This document shows positions 1 through 8,767 of a stretch of 64,000 nt of DNA, one piece after another (the first letter of the stretch is position 1; every line of letters starts with the position of its first letter). A program made the position numbers and the translations under genes. Source of the DNA: Desulfobacca sp. (GTDB taxonomy: Bacteria; Desulfobacterota; Desulfobaccia; Desulfobaccales; Desulfobaccaceae); assembly GCA_020725545.1 (NCBI GenBank), contig DYEV01000003.1, positions 1 to 64,000 of the forward strand, in the 5' to 3' direction. A model generated the notes under the pieces. It worked only from the letters and a program-made list of their open reading frames with translations, had not been told where the DNA came from and made no database searches.

Positions 1-66
1 ATCTGGAAGACAAGATCCATCCCGGCACCCAGAATGACCTGGAACCGGCTGTCAAGGTTTTGCAAC
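1..66 (-). repeat. Partial copy of a dispersed element with GTTGCAAAA end
   Basis: Read on the minus strand from 66, this stretch starts GTTGCAAAA and continues through GTCATTCTGGGTG and ATCTTGTCTT. The same blocks, in the same order and at nearly the same spacing, occur at 55720-55838, where both inverted ends are present. This copy is cut by the window edge, so its other end is not visible. No coding capacity is seen. It behaves like a small non-autonomous (MITE-like) element, which is an inference from the paired ends and the second copy. Confidence 0.7.
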
Positions 67-79
67 GGCTTCCCGTAGC

Positions 80-97
80 GCCGATCTCCAGATCGGC
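80..97. repeat. Perfect hairpin next to the partial element
   Basis: GCCGATCT and AGATCGGC form an 8-bp perfect stem with a 2-base spacer. A second small stem (CGGTAG/CTACCG, 101-115) follows. Both lie downstream of the minus-strand hexosaminidase gene. There is no T-run on the minus side, so this is a weak terminator candidate. It resembles the other GC-rich intergenic hairpins in the window. Confidence 0.5.
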
Positions 98-175
98 AGC
101 CGGTAGACCCTACCGCAGAGATGAACCCTCTCTCTACGGTTACTAAATTGAGGTGAAGGGGTCTTTAAATAACTT

Positions 176-1705
176 CTAGGAACCCGCTCCGCCGCAGATG
201 GCTGCCAGCAGGGCCCGCAGCTGGCAGACCCGCCAGCCAAAGGCCGTCAGACAGGTGACCTCGGGCCGGAGAAACGCCGCGTCATAGGGATCCCTTAACA
301 AAACCACGATCAGCTGGCGGGCCGTTGCCTGCACCCGGTCCAATAAGGCCTTATTGGTGGGGAAGAGGTGGGCATCATAACAGCAGAGGATGGTTAGCTC
401 GACCCGAGCGGCCAACTGCTCGGCGGTCTGCAGGTCATCAGCGGTGGGCTCCATGCTCACCAACAGCACCTCCGGGTGGCGCGCCGCTTGGGCGAATTCC
501 TCCTCAAGAAATTCTTTACCGGCCACCATCTCCCGTTCGATCATAATCCGGTCGGCCAGTTCGGCAAAACGGGGGAAGATGACTGCCAGGCTCTGGTGGC
601 GAGTCCCCAGGGGCAGCAGGCTGGCCTGGTCTTGCAGGACCCGCACTGCCTGCCGGGAGATGGTGGCCGCCAGTTCGGCGCCGTCCGCTTCCGGGACGGG
701 TTCACCGGGTGCGAACCTGATTTGGCGTTTGGCCCGCAGGGCCGCGAGGCGGGCGACACTGGCTTCCAGTTCCGCCCAGGACAGTTCCCGCTTTTCATAG
801 GCCGCCAGCAGCGCCTGCTGCACCTCCCTCTGGGCGCTGAGGGTATGGCAGATCAGCAGCAGGTCGTGCCCGGCCCGCGTGGCCAGAACCCCGGCCAGGC
901 CGATGGGACACACGGCCGCAATCGCCCCCATCTCCAGATCGTCGCTGCTAATGACTCCCCCAAAGCCGAGTTCTCGGCGCAGGCACTCATCAATGAGCCG
1001 CCGGGAAAAAGTGGCGATCTGTAGCTGACCGGGATCTAAGTTGGGATAATAGGGGTGGGAGGACATGATCAGATCGACGCCCGCTCGGATGGCTGCCACA
1101 AAGGGCGGTAGGTGCACCGCAGCCATCTCCTGCCAGGTGGAGGTAATAACCGGCAGCCCCAAGTGGGCATCAACCGGCGCATGGCCTTTGCCGGGAAAAT
1201 GTTTGGCACAGGCCGACAGCCCCCCGGCCTGCATGGCGGCGAGGCGGGCCGCACCCATGGCCGCCACCATCTGTGGATCCTGTCCATAAGACCGGATGCC
1301 GATGTTGGGACTATAGGCCTCGGTAAGGACATCCAGGACCGGCCCCAGATTGACGTCCACCCCCAAGCGGCGCAGCTCTTTGGCCTCAATCTCGCCCTGC
1401 CGCCGGGCATACTCCACCTGGCCGGTGGTGCCCACCGCCAGGTTGTCGGGAAAAACTGTGACGCCCTCCCGAAACATGATGACCCGGCCGCCCTCGTGAT
1501 CGACCAGGACCAGCAGACGGCGGCCCAAGGCCTCTTCCAGGTCCGTGATCAAGGCGCGCACCTGGCTGGGAGAGACAAAATTGCGGCGGTAGAGGATTAA
1601 GCCGCCAGCCCGCAGCTCCCGGAAATGCTCGACAATCTCGGGCGTGAGGGTGGTCCCGGGAATTCCGAAGACTAATTTCTGACCGATTAAATCGCTGAGT
1701 TCCAT
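176..1705 (-). CDS. nagZ: Beta-N-acetylhexosaminidase, glycoside hydrolase family 3 (NagZ-like)
   Basis: The 509-residue product has the GH3 N-terminal barrel. A NagZ-type loop KHFPGKG at residues 168-174 is followed by Asp179 and His181, the dyad that serves as acid/base in NagZ enzymes. SDDLEMG at about 254-260 holds the expected catalytic nucleophile Asp. NagZ enzymes release N-acetylglucosamine from muropeptides during peptidoglycan recycling. It is longer than the roughly 340-residue enterobacterial form because of a C-terminal extension of about 170 residues, as in many two-domain GH3 proteins. No signal peptide is visible, fitting a cytoplasmic location. The gene is divergent from the symporter, with only about 45 bases between the starts. 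A broader beta-glucosidase role is possible but the loop favours NagZ. Confidence 0.85.
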   Translation of the reverse strand: MELSDLIGQKLVFGIPGTTLTPEIVEHFRELRAGGLILYRRNFVSPSQVRALITDLEEALGRRLLVLVDHEGGRVIMFREGVTVFPDNLAVGTTGQVEYARRQGEIEAKELRRLGVDVNLGPVLDVLTEAYSPNIGIRSYGQDPQMVAAMGAARLAAMQAGGLSACAKHFPGKGHAPVDAHLGLPVITSTWQEMAAVHLPPFVAAIRAGVDLIMSSHPYYPNLDPGQLQIATFSRRLIDECLRRELGFGGVISSDDLEMGAIAAVCPIGLAGVLATRAGHDLLLICHTLSAQREVQQALLAAYEKRELSWAELEASVARLAALRAKRQIRFAPGEPVPEADGAELAATISRQAVRVLQDQASLLPLGTRHQSLAVIFPRFAELADRIMIEREMVAGKEFLEEEFAQAARHPEVLLVSMEPTADDLQTAEQLAARVELTILCCYDAHLFPTNKALLDRVQATARQLIVVLLRDPYDAAFLRPEVTCLTAFGWRVCQLRALLAAICGGAGS

Positions 1706-1716
1706 AGCCCGCTATT

Positions 1717-1743
1717 GTATCAAAAAGGAGAAAATTGTGATAC
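1717..1743. promoter_or_regulatory. Inverted repeat in a divergent intergenic region
   Basis: GTATCA at 1717-1722 and TGATAC at 1738-1743 are a perfect 6-base inverted repeat with a 15-base spacer. It lies between the divergently transcribed hexosaminidase and symporter genes. It could be an operator shared by both. The arms are short, so chance occurrence is possible. Confidence 0.25.
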
Positions 1744-1748
1744 CTTAA

Positions 1749-3287
1749 TTGGCCATGGAGATCCAAGCCGCTTGGCCAGGCAGCAGCCTGACCTGGCCGG
1801 ACTACGCCGTCGTCCTGATCCTCTTGGCCCTCTTGCTCCTGGTGGGGCTCTGGGCAGGCCGCCGGGAAGAATCCACCGCCGACTTCTTTCTGGGCAACCG
1901 CCGCATTCCCTGGTGGGCGGCCGGGTTGTCCTTTGTGGCCACGGAGATCAGCGCCGTCACCCTGATCTCGGTGCCGGCCATTGCCTTTCTGGAAAACTGG
2001 GAGTATGCCCAGTTTTTCCTGGGCTCCTTCCTGGCCCGCCTTGTGATCGCCCTGCTCTTTATCCCGGCCTTTTACCGTTATCAGTGTACTTCCATCTATG
2101 AATTTCTGGGGCAGCGGTTCGGTCCGGCCACCCAGATCACCGGTTCGCTCCTCTTTTTCATTACCCGCCTGCTGGCCTCCGGGGTCCGCCTCTTGGTGGC
2201 TGCCTTGGCGGTGAGCGTCCTCTTGGGGCTGCCCTTGACTTGGACCATCGCCCTCTTTACCGGCATCAGTATTCTTTATATCGCCTGGGGCGGCATCAAG
2301 GCCATCATCTGGACGAATGTCGTGCAAACGCTGGTCTTTACCGTGGCCGGCCTGGCGGCCGTCGGCTGGCTGCTGGCCGCCATCGACGGCGGCGCCGCGG
2401 CTGTGCTGGCTATAGCCGGCCGCGCCGGCAAGATGACCATCTTTAATTGGGGGCCCAACCCGGCCACAGCCGGACTCGGCCCTTTTCTGGCCAGCCTGGC
2501 CACCGACCCCAACCTTTTTGTCTTGGCCACCCTGAACGGTCTGTTCGGCTCCATGGCGGCCTTCGGCACTGACCAGGAGATCATGCAGCGCCTGCTCACC
2601 GTGGAAACCCGGCAGATCAGCCAGAAGACCATGCTCCTGACGCCTTTGGGCAGCGGTCTGGTCATGTTCATCTTCCTCTTCATCGGCTCCTGCCTCTATA
2701 CCTTTTATGCCCAACATCCCGAGCTGCCCCTGCCGGTCAAAGGGGATACTATCTTCCCTTATTTTATCGGCCAGCAGATGTCCGCCGGCTGGCGGGGACT
2801 GATGTTGGCGGCGGTCATCATGGCCAGCATTGATTCGCCCCTCGGCTCCCTGACCACCTCTTTTGTCACCGATCTGTATCGGCCGGTCCTCTATCCGCAC
2901 GGCAGCGACCGCCATTATCTCCTTATTTCCCGTCTGGGGGTCATCATCTTCGGCCTGCTCCTGGCCGTGATTGCCTACGCCTGCAGCGCCGGCGAAAAAT
3001 TCCTGTGGCTGGCCTTTAAAATCGGCGGCGTCACCTACGGCTCCCTTCTCGGCGTTTTCCTGCTGGGGCTGCTTACCAAGCGGCGGGGCAACCGGATAAA
3101 TGCCGCGGCCATGATCCTGGCCGCCCTCCTCATGTTGGCCCTCCTGATCCTCTCGGAAAAAAAGCTCCTCCCCCTGGGCTGGACCTGGCTGTTGCTGCTG
3201 GGCACCCTGCTGACCTTTAGCGTCGGCTGGCTGGGCGGCGGCCAAGAAGTCCAGCCGACCGCCGACCTACGGCCCCCTTCGGGGTAA
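1749..3287 (+). CDS. Sodium:solute symporter (SSS family)
   Basis: The product of about 510 residues has around 13 hydrophobic segments and the SSS-family opening: a first membrane helix, then ADFFLGNRRIPWW and a SFVATEISAVT helix. Such proteins couple Na+ flow to uptake of a sugar, amino acid, organic acid or similar solute at the inner membrane. The substrate cannot be assigned from sequence alone. The start is uncertain: TTG at 1749 and ATG at 1755 are in frame, and the only good Shine-Dalgarno (GGAG at 1727-1730) is rather far upstream. It is a single gene, divergent from the nagZ-like gene. Confidence 0.85.
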   Translation: MAMEIQAAWPGSSLTWPDYAVVLILLALLLLVGLWAGRREESTADFFLGNRRIPWWAAGLSFVATEISAVTLISVPAIAFLENWEYAQFFLGSFLARLVIALLFIPAFYRYQCTSIYEFLGQRFGPATQITGSLLFFITRLLASGVRLLVAALAVSVLLGLPLTWTIALFTGISILYIAWGGIKAIIWTNVVQTLVFTVAGLAAVGWLLAAIDGGAAAVLAIAGRAGKMTIFNWGPNPATAGLGPFLASLATDPNLFVLATLNGLFGSMAAFGTDQEIMQRLLTVETRQISQKTMLLTPLGSGLVMFIFLFIGSCLYTFYAQHPELPLPVKGDTIFPYFIGQQMSAGWRGLMLAAVIMASIDSPLGSLTTSFVTDLYRPVLYPHGSDRHYLLISRLGVIIFGLLLAVIAYACSAGEKFLWLAFKIGGVTYGSLLGVFLLGLLTKRRGNRINAAAMILAALLMLALLILSEKKLLPLGWTWLLLLGTLLTFSVGWLGGGQEVQPTADLRPPSG

Positions 3288-3468
3288 TATCAGAACTCTA
3301 AAATATTACAGGGATTTTTTCGACTCATGGAAATGTCTCCGGCAGTTGCCTGACCCAAGCAAGGCCACCAGAGAGAGCCGCCGACCCGTCAGGCGCCGGC
3401 AATTGCCGTCGCCGGCCGGTTATGGCTCTCGGGAAGTTCTGGATAAAGGTCTTGCCTTTCTGAGAAAA

Positions 3469-3486
3469 TTGTGATATAGATCACAA
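3469..3486. promoter_or_regulatory. Perfect Crp/Fnr-family palindrome
   Basis: TTGTGA-N6-TCACAA is perfectly symmetrical over 6-base arms and contains the Crp consensus TGTGA-N6-TCACA. It lies about 140 bases upstream of the lytic transglycosylase start, in an otherwise gene-free stretch (3288-3626). In deltaproteobacteria, Crp/Fnr-family factors such as HcpR are reported to use related sites. Which family member acts here is not determinable. No clear -10/-35 pair is seen beside it. Confidence 0.6.
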
Positions 3487-3626
3487 AGCCGCATGACATA
3501 GCCGCACATTCGCAGGCACCTGCTGGGCCACCCTTTGGCATTCTTCCTTTGCCGCTCTCAGCCTCTTTGTTCCAGCCCATAAACCGCCCGAAGCTGCCAC
3601 GCCTGCATCCCCGGAGGTATCTTGGC

Positions 3627-4280
3627 ATGAAAAAATGCTTATTATTCCTATGGTTAACTGTCCCCTGTCTACTTTTGCATTCATGCAGTCCGTCTCATCA
3701 CAATTTTCAGACTGCTGTTGTCAATCCGGACCCCTCATTATTAGCTCAGGAATCGGGGTCATGCCAGGGAGACAAACAGAACAGGAACAGTATTACCCCT
3801 GGTAAGATGGTCGATCCTTGGCCCGCCACCCCGCCGCAAATCGGGAAGCTTGTATTGAAACAGGAATATTGGCATTATATGAAGGAGGCCGCCCGGAAAT
3901 ACCGGGTCTCCCCTTACTTGATCCAGGCGGTGTGCGCCATTGAATCGAGGTATAACCCGCAGGCGACTTCCGGACGGGGACAATGTCTCGGGCTTATGCA
4001 ATTGCATCGGTCAACCGCCAAAAAATATGGGGTTAACCCTTACAACCCCCGGGAGAACATCATGGGGGGAGCCGCGGTCCTGGCCAGGCTGCTCGAAAAG
4101 TATAACGGTAATCTCCTGCAGGTCTTGCGAGTGTATAATGCCGAATCTACCCCGGCCTATGAACGGGAGGTTATTAAGGCATTTCAGCAGGCCATGAAAA
4201 ATGGGGCAACAACAAATCATCTTGCCAATCGCCGCGATTCGCTGCGCCCTGGAGGGAAATCGCTGTTTATTGGCCATTGA
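3627..4280 (+). CDS. Lipoprotein lytic transglycosylase, SLT domain
   Basis: The 217-residue product begins with a lipoprotein signal (hydrophobic MKKCLLFLWL..., lipobox LLHSC). Residues about 90-190 form a soluble-lytic-transglycosylase domain: IQAVCAIESRYNPQA with catalytic Glu at about 106, then GLMQL, then NIMGGAAVLARLL and a late VYNA. These enzymes cleave peptidoglycan to 1,6-anhydro-muropeptides, and the lipobox places this one at a membrane. The ATG at 3627 is chosen because GGAGGT (3613-3618) precedes it by 8 bases and the signal peptide starts there; a longer in-frame start at 3549 lacks both. A perfect Crp/Fnr-type site lies upstream. Muropeptides from such an enzyme are substrates for NagZ, encoded nearby. 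Confidence 0.88.
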   Translation: MKKCLLFLWLTVPCLLLHSCSPSHHNFQTAVVNPDPSLLAQESGSCQGDKQNRNSITPGKMVDPWPATPPQIGKLVLKQEYWHYMKEAARKYRVSPYLIQAVCAIESRYNPQATSGRGQCLGLMQLHRSTAKKYGVNPYNPRENIMGGAAVLARLLEKYNGNLLQVLRVYNAESTPAYEREVIKAFQQAMKNGATTNHLANRRDSLRPGGKSLFIGH

Positions 4281-4497
4281 ACATGGGTGAAAGAGTTTCA
4301 CCGCAACTTGCACAATCAGTCGGATTCGCAGGGAACGGCTCGGCCAGCCCTTATCCTGTCTCAGCCCACCAAGACAGTCCAGTCAAGCCAACTTTGGTAT
4401 TGGCATAGACAAATTCCCCGTTCTACAATATGCTTACCTTGGAGGTTGGCAAAGAGTTTCTAATTTCGGGCAACCGCCGCGAGGGGGGAAGAAAGTT
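4281..4497 (+). promoter_or_regulatory. Leader region with a sigma70-like promoter
   Basis: TTGGCA (4400-4405) and TACAAT (4424-4429) are separated by 18 bases and each matches five of six consensus positions. They are about 70 bases upstream of the P-type ATPase start. The rest of the stretch shows no recognisable gene or riboswitch. A strong purine-rich ribosome-binding stretch (GAGGGGGGAAG) precedes the ATG at 4498. Confidence 0.4.
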
Positions 4498-6927
4498 ATG
4501 GAGAGAGATGTTATCGCGGCGCCGTTAGCCGATAGGTCGCCGGCAGAAGTCATGGCCGCCCTGCAGACCACCGCCACAGGCTTGACGGCCGAGGAAGCGG
4601 TCAGACGCCAAGAGCGTTATGGCTGGAATGAACTGGTAGAGAAGAAAGCTTCGGCTTGGCTCAAATTCCTGGGTTTCTTCTGGGGGCCCATCCCCTGGAT
4701 GATAGAGGTTGCCGCCATCCTCTCGGCGGTCATCCGCCATTGGGAGACCTTCGGGATCATCATGGCCATGCTGCTCCTCAATGCCGGGGTAGGTTTTTGG
4801 CAGCGTCAAAAGGCGGACAACGCCATCGAACTCCTGAAAGAGAAAATGGCCCTCACCGCCCGTGTCCAACGGGAAGGGAGTTGGCAGCAGATTCCGGCCC
4901 GGGAATTAGTGCCGGGCGATATCGTCCGGGTGCGCTTGGGGGACATCGTGCCGGCTGACCTAAAGCTGCTGGCCGGCGATTACCTCCTGGTGGATGAATC
5001 AGCCCTGACGGGCGAATCCCTGCCGGTGAGCAAATCTGTGGGCGCTTTGGCCTACGCCGGCGCCATCGTGCGGCAGGGGGAGATGGATGCGGTGGTGGTG
5101 GCCACGGGGATGAACAGTTATTTCGGCCAGACGAGCCGGTTGGTGGCCACCGCCCGGACAACCAGCCACCTGCAGCAAGCCCTCCTAAAGATGGCCGACT
5201 ACCTGATTCTGGTGGGCCTCTCCCTGGTGATTCTTATCCTCCTGGCAGCTCTGTTCCGCCATGAGAATATCTGGGAGACCTTGGAGTTTGCCCTGGTCTT
5301 GACCGTGGCTGCGGTCCCGGCCACCCTGCCGGCGGTGCTGTCGGTGACCATGGCCATCGGTGCCGGTGTCCTGGCCCAGAAGGGTGCCATTGTCAGCAAG
5401 ATGTTGGCTATCGATGAGTTGGCCGGTATGGATATCCTCTGTTGCGACAAAACCGGCACCATTACCCAGAATAAATTAACGGTGAAAGAGGTCAAATCCT
5501 TGGCCGGTTATACGGCAGACCAGGTCTTGACCCTAGCGGCCCTGGCCTCTCGGGCCGAAGACCAGGATCCTTTGGATCTGGCCGTCCTGCACGCCGCACC
5601 GCCGGACCAATTGACCAACTTCCAGGTGGTGGCCTTTAAACCCTTTGACCCGGTCTCCAAACGGGTGGAAGCAACGGTGACCGATGCCGGCGGCCGCACC
5701 ATCTCCCTGAGCAAAGGGGCACCCCAGGCGGTGTTGGCCCTCCTGCCCGCCGAGACCGATCAAGCCGCTCTGATCGATCAGTCTGTCCAGGAGTTGGCTG
5801 CCAAAGGCTACCGGGCCTTGGGAGTGGCCAAAAGAGAAGAGGCCGGGGATTGGCAGTATGTCGGACTCATCGCCCTATACGACCCGCCTCGGGAGGATTC
5901 CGGGGCCACTATCCAGGCGGCCCAGGCCTTAGGGGTGACCATCAAAATGGTCACCGGCGATCACTTGGCCATTGCCAAAGAAACGGCCCGACAGGTCCAT
6001 TTGGGCACGAATATCAGGACGCCGGGGGACTTCCTGGATAAACCGGATCGGCAGGCCCTGGCCCTGGTGGAAGCGGCCGACGGTTATGCCCAGGTCTTTC
6101 CAGAACACAAATTCCATATCGTCGAACTCCTCCAGATGGGCAGGCATATTGTGGGCATGACCGGCGACGGGGTCAATGACGCCCCGGCCCTGAAAAAGGC
6201 GGATGCCGGCATCGCAGTAGCCGGCGCCACCGATGCCGCCAAATCTGCCGCGGCCATCGTCCTCACCCAACCCGGCCTGGCGGTGATTATTGATGCCATC
6301 CGGGAAAGCCGCAAAATTTTTCAACGGATGCAGAGTTATGCCATTTACCGGATCGGCGGCATCATGCGCATCCTCTTGTTTATTACCCTATCAATCCTGA
6401 TCTTTCAATTCTATCCGGTCACTGCCATCATGATCATCTTGCAGATGCTCCTCAATGACCTGCCGACTCTGGCCATCGCCTATGATAACGCCGAACCCGG
6501 GGAAATGCCGGCCAAATGGGATCTGCGGGAGATTCTCAGTATCAGCAGTTACTTAGGTTTTATGGGGATGGCCCTGTCCTTTGTCCTGCTTTTCCTGGCC
6601 CGGGAGAAATTGTCCCTGCCGGCCGACCAAATTCAAACCCTGATCTTCCTCAAATTGGCCATCGCCGGTTATCTGGATATCTTCATCGGGCGGACGCGCA
6701 GCTTCTTCTGGACTTTAAGGCCGGGGGGTCTCCTGGTGTTCTCTGGCGTTATGACCCGCTTGCTGGCCTCTGTTCTGGCTTTTGCCGGGTGGTTCATGAG
6801 CCCCATCTCTTGGCAATTGATCCTGCTCGTCTGGGGTTGGTCCATTATGGAAATGCTCCTCACCGATCCCCTGAAGGTCTGCATGTATCGTCTCTTGGAC
6901 CACCGCTGCCTGTTGGTGCACCGGTAA
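4498..6927 (+). CDS. P-type ATPase, plasma-membrane H+-ATPase type (P3A)
   Basis: The 809-residue product has the full P-type layout. An N-terminal cation-ATPase domain is followed by the first helix pair and the actuator motif TGES at 171-174. PATLP sits in the ion-binding helix, then the phosphorylation motif CDKTGT with Asp317, and the hinge TGDGVNDAPA from about 555, followed by C-terminal helices. The wording around these motifs (MLAIDELAGMDILCCDKTGT, ATDAAKSAAAIVL) is that of proton-pumping P3A ATPases rather than Ca2+ or K+ pumps. The predicted role is ATP-driven H+ export at the inner membrane. There is no long C-terminal autoinhibitory tail as in fungi and plants. It stands alone, with its own promoter candidate. 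Confidence 0.88.
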   Translation: MERDVIAAPLADRSPAEVMAALQTTATGLTAEEAVRRQERYGWNELVEKKASAWLKFLGFFWGPIPWMIEVAAILSAVIRHWETFGIIMAMLLLNAGVGFWQRQKADNAIELLKEKMALTARVQREGSWQQIPARELVPGDIVRVRLGDIVPADLKLLAGDYLLVDESALTGESLPVSKSVGALAYAGAIVRQGEMDAVVVATGMNSYFGQTSRLVATARTTSHLQQALLKMADYLILVGLSLVILILLAALFRHENIWETLEFALVLTVAAVPATLPAVLSVTMAIGAGVLAQKGAIVSKMLAIDELAGMDILCCDKTGTITQNKLTVKEVKSLAGYTADQVLTLAALASRAEDQDPLDLAVLHAAPPDQLTNFQVVAFKPFDPVSKRVEATVTDAGGRTISLSKGAPQAVLALLPAETDQAALIDQSVQELAAKGYRALGVAKREEAGDWQYVGLIALYDPPREDSGATIQAAQALGVTIKMVTGDHLAIAKETARQVHLGTNIRTPGDFLDKPDRQALALVEAADGYAQVFPEHKFHIVELLQMGRHIVGMTGDGVNDAPALKKADAGIAVAGATDAAKSAAAIVLTQPGLAVIIDAIRESRKIFQRMQSYAIYRIGGIMRILLFITLSILIFQFYPVTAIMIILQMLLNDLPTLAIAYDNAEPGEMPAKWDLREILSISSYLGFMGMALSFVLLFLAREKLSLPADQIQTLIFLKLAIAGYLDIFIGRTRSFFWTLRPGGLLVFSGVMTRLLASVLAFAGWFMSPISWQLILLVWGWSIMEMLLTDPLKVCMYRLLDHRCLLVHR

Positions 6928-7257
6928 TGGCAGCCGGAGTGGTCACTGCCCTGTCCTAGTTTTAGGAATATTGTTATACCAAGTTCAGGATGAGATAAAA
7001 CAAACTGCCCCTGAAACCACGATAAAAGCTCGCGCTTTTAAACCAGAAACTGGAAACCAGAAACCGGAAACAGTATTATACCTGTGCGGCAACAGCAACC
7101 TGATCGTCATCCTCCCCAACCACAATCTGGAGGCGGCCCACCTCTTTTGGCCCAGGCACCGGAAAAAGGGGAATATAAAAAGCCCCGCAGCTTTCCTGGC
7201 TCCGAGGCTTAGGCGCACCTGATCCGCACCTGCAGGTGCGGGGCCTACTCATAAAAA
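6928..7257. other. Gene-free stretch with short tandem repeats and small hairpins
   Basis: No credible gene is seen. Two copies of a 14-base unit AAACCAGAAACYGG occupy 7040-7067, followed by a partial third. AAAAGC/GCTTTT forms a small hairpin at 7024-7039. An 18-base perfect palindrome, CCGCACCTGCAGGTGCGG, lies at 7224-7241 just downstream of tRNA-His. Confidence 0.6.
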
Positions 7258-7333
7258 TGGGGTGAGCGACGGGATTTGAACCCGCGGCCACCGGGGCCAC
7301 AACCCGGTGCTCTGCCACTGAGCTACGCCCACC
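7258..7333 (-). tRNA. tRNA-His (GTG anticodon)
   Basis: The minus strand folds into a standard cloverleaf: acceptor GTGGGCG/CGCTCAC, D-arm with AGCTCAGTGG, anticodon loop carrying GTG, and T-arm with GGGTTCGAATCCC. The extra 5' G (G-1) opposite C73 that marks tRNA-His is present, and the 3' CCA is encoded. No other tRNA gene is adjacent. Confidence 0.95.
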
Positions 7334-7412
7334 ACACAGAAAATTAATATATCAAACCAAGCGTGTCCTGACAAGCTCTGGGACGGAAAAACTCACCCAA
7401 AAGGAAAGTAAG

Positions 7413-8078
7413 CTACAGGCCCAGCTCCTGTTTAAAGGTCTCCAAGCCCACTTCGTCGATGATCTTGCCCAGACGCCGTTTCTTATTAACCTTTATATAC
7501 CATTCAATGATCCGGTCCACTAGTTGCATGGCCTGATAGTCATCCAGGTCAGCGGCGATGACATCACCGAGCCTGGGTTTGATGCCCGAAAGGAAGCCGC
7601 CGGCCGAGACCTGCCAGCCGTTTTTGAACCCTACCAGGCCGATGTCCTTGCCGGCGCTTTCGGAGCAGGAATTGGGGCAGCCGGAAACCCCGATCTTTAA
7701 TTTATAGGGCAGTTCAAAGCCGTGATATTTACTATCCAGGGCCAGACCGACCTTGACGGCATCCTGAAGCCCGATCCGACAGAAATCGGTGCCTGGACAG
7801 ATCTTCACCGAGCGCACGCAGAGGCCGATGGCCGCGCCCGGCATCATCCCCAGTTCATGCCAGACCTGGTCCAGATCGGCCTCCTGTAAACCTACTAAAG
7901 CCATCCTTTGCGCCGATGTCAGTTTAATGGCCTTCACCTGATATTTTTCGGCCACATCTGCCAAACGGCGCAGCATATCAAAATCCGTGATAATGCCGCC
8001 AGGGATGTGCGGGGCGATGGCAAAAGTCGCCTTATCCCGCTGTAAAATTGCCCCTTTTTCCAGAATATCTTCCGCCAC
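7413..8078 (-). CDS. Small assimilatory-type sulfite reductase (siroheme/4Fe-4S)
   Basis: The 221-residue protein has an N-terminal ferredoxin-like half-domain (PHIPGGIIT, TSAQRMALVG) and one siroheme/4Fe-4S domain. The four cluster cysteines are at 94 and 100 (CPGTDFC) and at 134 and 138 (CPNSC). The length and wording match the low-molecular-weight assimilatory-type sulfite reductase (P590) of Desulfovibrio, which reduces sulfite to sulfide in the cytoplasm. It is far smaller than dissimilatory DsrA/B. The start is GTG at 8078, with AGGAGG about 6 bases upstream. No electron-donor subunit is adjacent. Other siroheme enzymes are possible, but the compact single-domain form argues for this family. 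Confidence 0.85.
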   Translation of the reverse strand: MAEDILEKGAILQRDKATFAIAPHIPGGIITDFDMLRRLADVAEKYQVKAIKLTSAQRMALVGLQEADLDQVWHELGMMPGAAIGLCVRSVKICPGTDFCRIGLQDAVKVGLALDSKYHGFELPYKLKIGVSGCPNSCSESAGKDIGLVGFKNGWQVSAGGFLSGIKPRLGDVIAADLDDYQAMQLVDRIIEWYIKVNKKRRLGKIIDEVGLETFKQELGL

Positions 8079-8233
8079 GTGTTTTCCTCCTGAATAGCGT
8101 CCATAGTTGCGTTACGTCGTTTCGGACTCAAGTGTGCACCGAGTTTGCCCCCGCGGTGCAGCGACGGCGACAGCTTCTTACGAGGCTGCTGCCAAAAACT
8201 TATGGGAGAGATCCGGGGGCCGTCGCCCGATAA

Positions 8234-8767
8234 TCAGTCCAGGGCCCGGACCCAGGTTGCCTGGGGGCCTTTGAGACCCTCTTCACAGGCCAGTTTCACT
8301 TTTTGGCCCACCTGGAGATGTTCAAATTTGCCCTTCTTGACGGCATTGGCATGAAAATAAACTTCCGTGCCGTCACCGGTCTCGATAAAACCGAAATCCT
8401 CATCCGGGAAAAGGCGCACGATTTTGCCCGTCAGTGATGTTTCCACATGATTCTTGACCTTTTGTTGCCTGGTATCGGAGACCTCCTGCAGCCGGCGATC
8501 CAACACATCAAAAGCCTCGATAATGAGCGGGTGGACCAACTCCCCCTGGCGGGTGACGGTGAGGACATGCCCTGGAACAGTGGCCACCAGACGGATCTCA
8601 AACTGGCCCTGGCGATGGTGGCCGGAACCGATGATTTCCACCCGGGCATTGACGATGGGATCGAAATAGCGTTTCTGCAACCGGGCCATCTCGGTTTCAA
8701 TCTTGTCTCGCCATTCCGGCAAAATTTCCAGGTTTCGACCTTCGATGAAAATATTTAAGGGCATCAT
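8234..8767 (-). CDS. Ribosome hibernation factor (HPF/RaiA) fused to a cold-shock domain
   Basis: Residues 1 to about 105 form an S30AE/HPF domain (IEGRNLEI, YFDPIVNARVEI, EAFDVLDRRLQEV), the fold that binds in the ribosomal decoding centre during dormancy. Residues about 111-177 form a cold-shock domain: TGKIVRLFPDEDFGFIE with an RNP1-like FGFIE at 125-129 and a VYFHA RNP2-like strand at 136-140. The protein is therefore likely to bind both ribosomes and single-stranded nucleic acid. It is shorter than long-form HPF and has a cold-shock domain in place of the usual dimerisation tail. The start has a good upstream AGGAGG-like site. The 155 bases between this gene and the downstream sulfite reductase hold nothing recognisable. 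Confidence 0.85.
   Translation of the reverse strand: MMPLNIFIEGRNLEILPEWRDKIETEMARLQKRYFDPIVNARVEIIGSGHHRQGQFEIRLVATVPGHVLTVTRQGELVHPLIIEAFDVLDRRLQEVSDTRQQKVKNHVETSLTGKIVRLFPDEDFGFIETGDGTEVYFHANAVKKGKFEHLQVGQKVKLACEEGLKGPQATWVRALD

Noticed and set aside
1386-3245. Long minus-strand open frame opposite the symporter
   Set aside because: It is antisense to a well-supported symporter and the nagZ start, and its composition (Gln/Gly/Asp-rich, no family pattern) is that of a shadow of GC-rich coding DNA.
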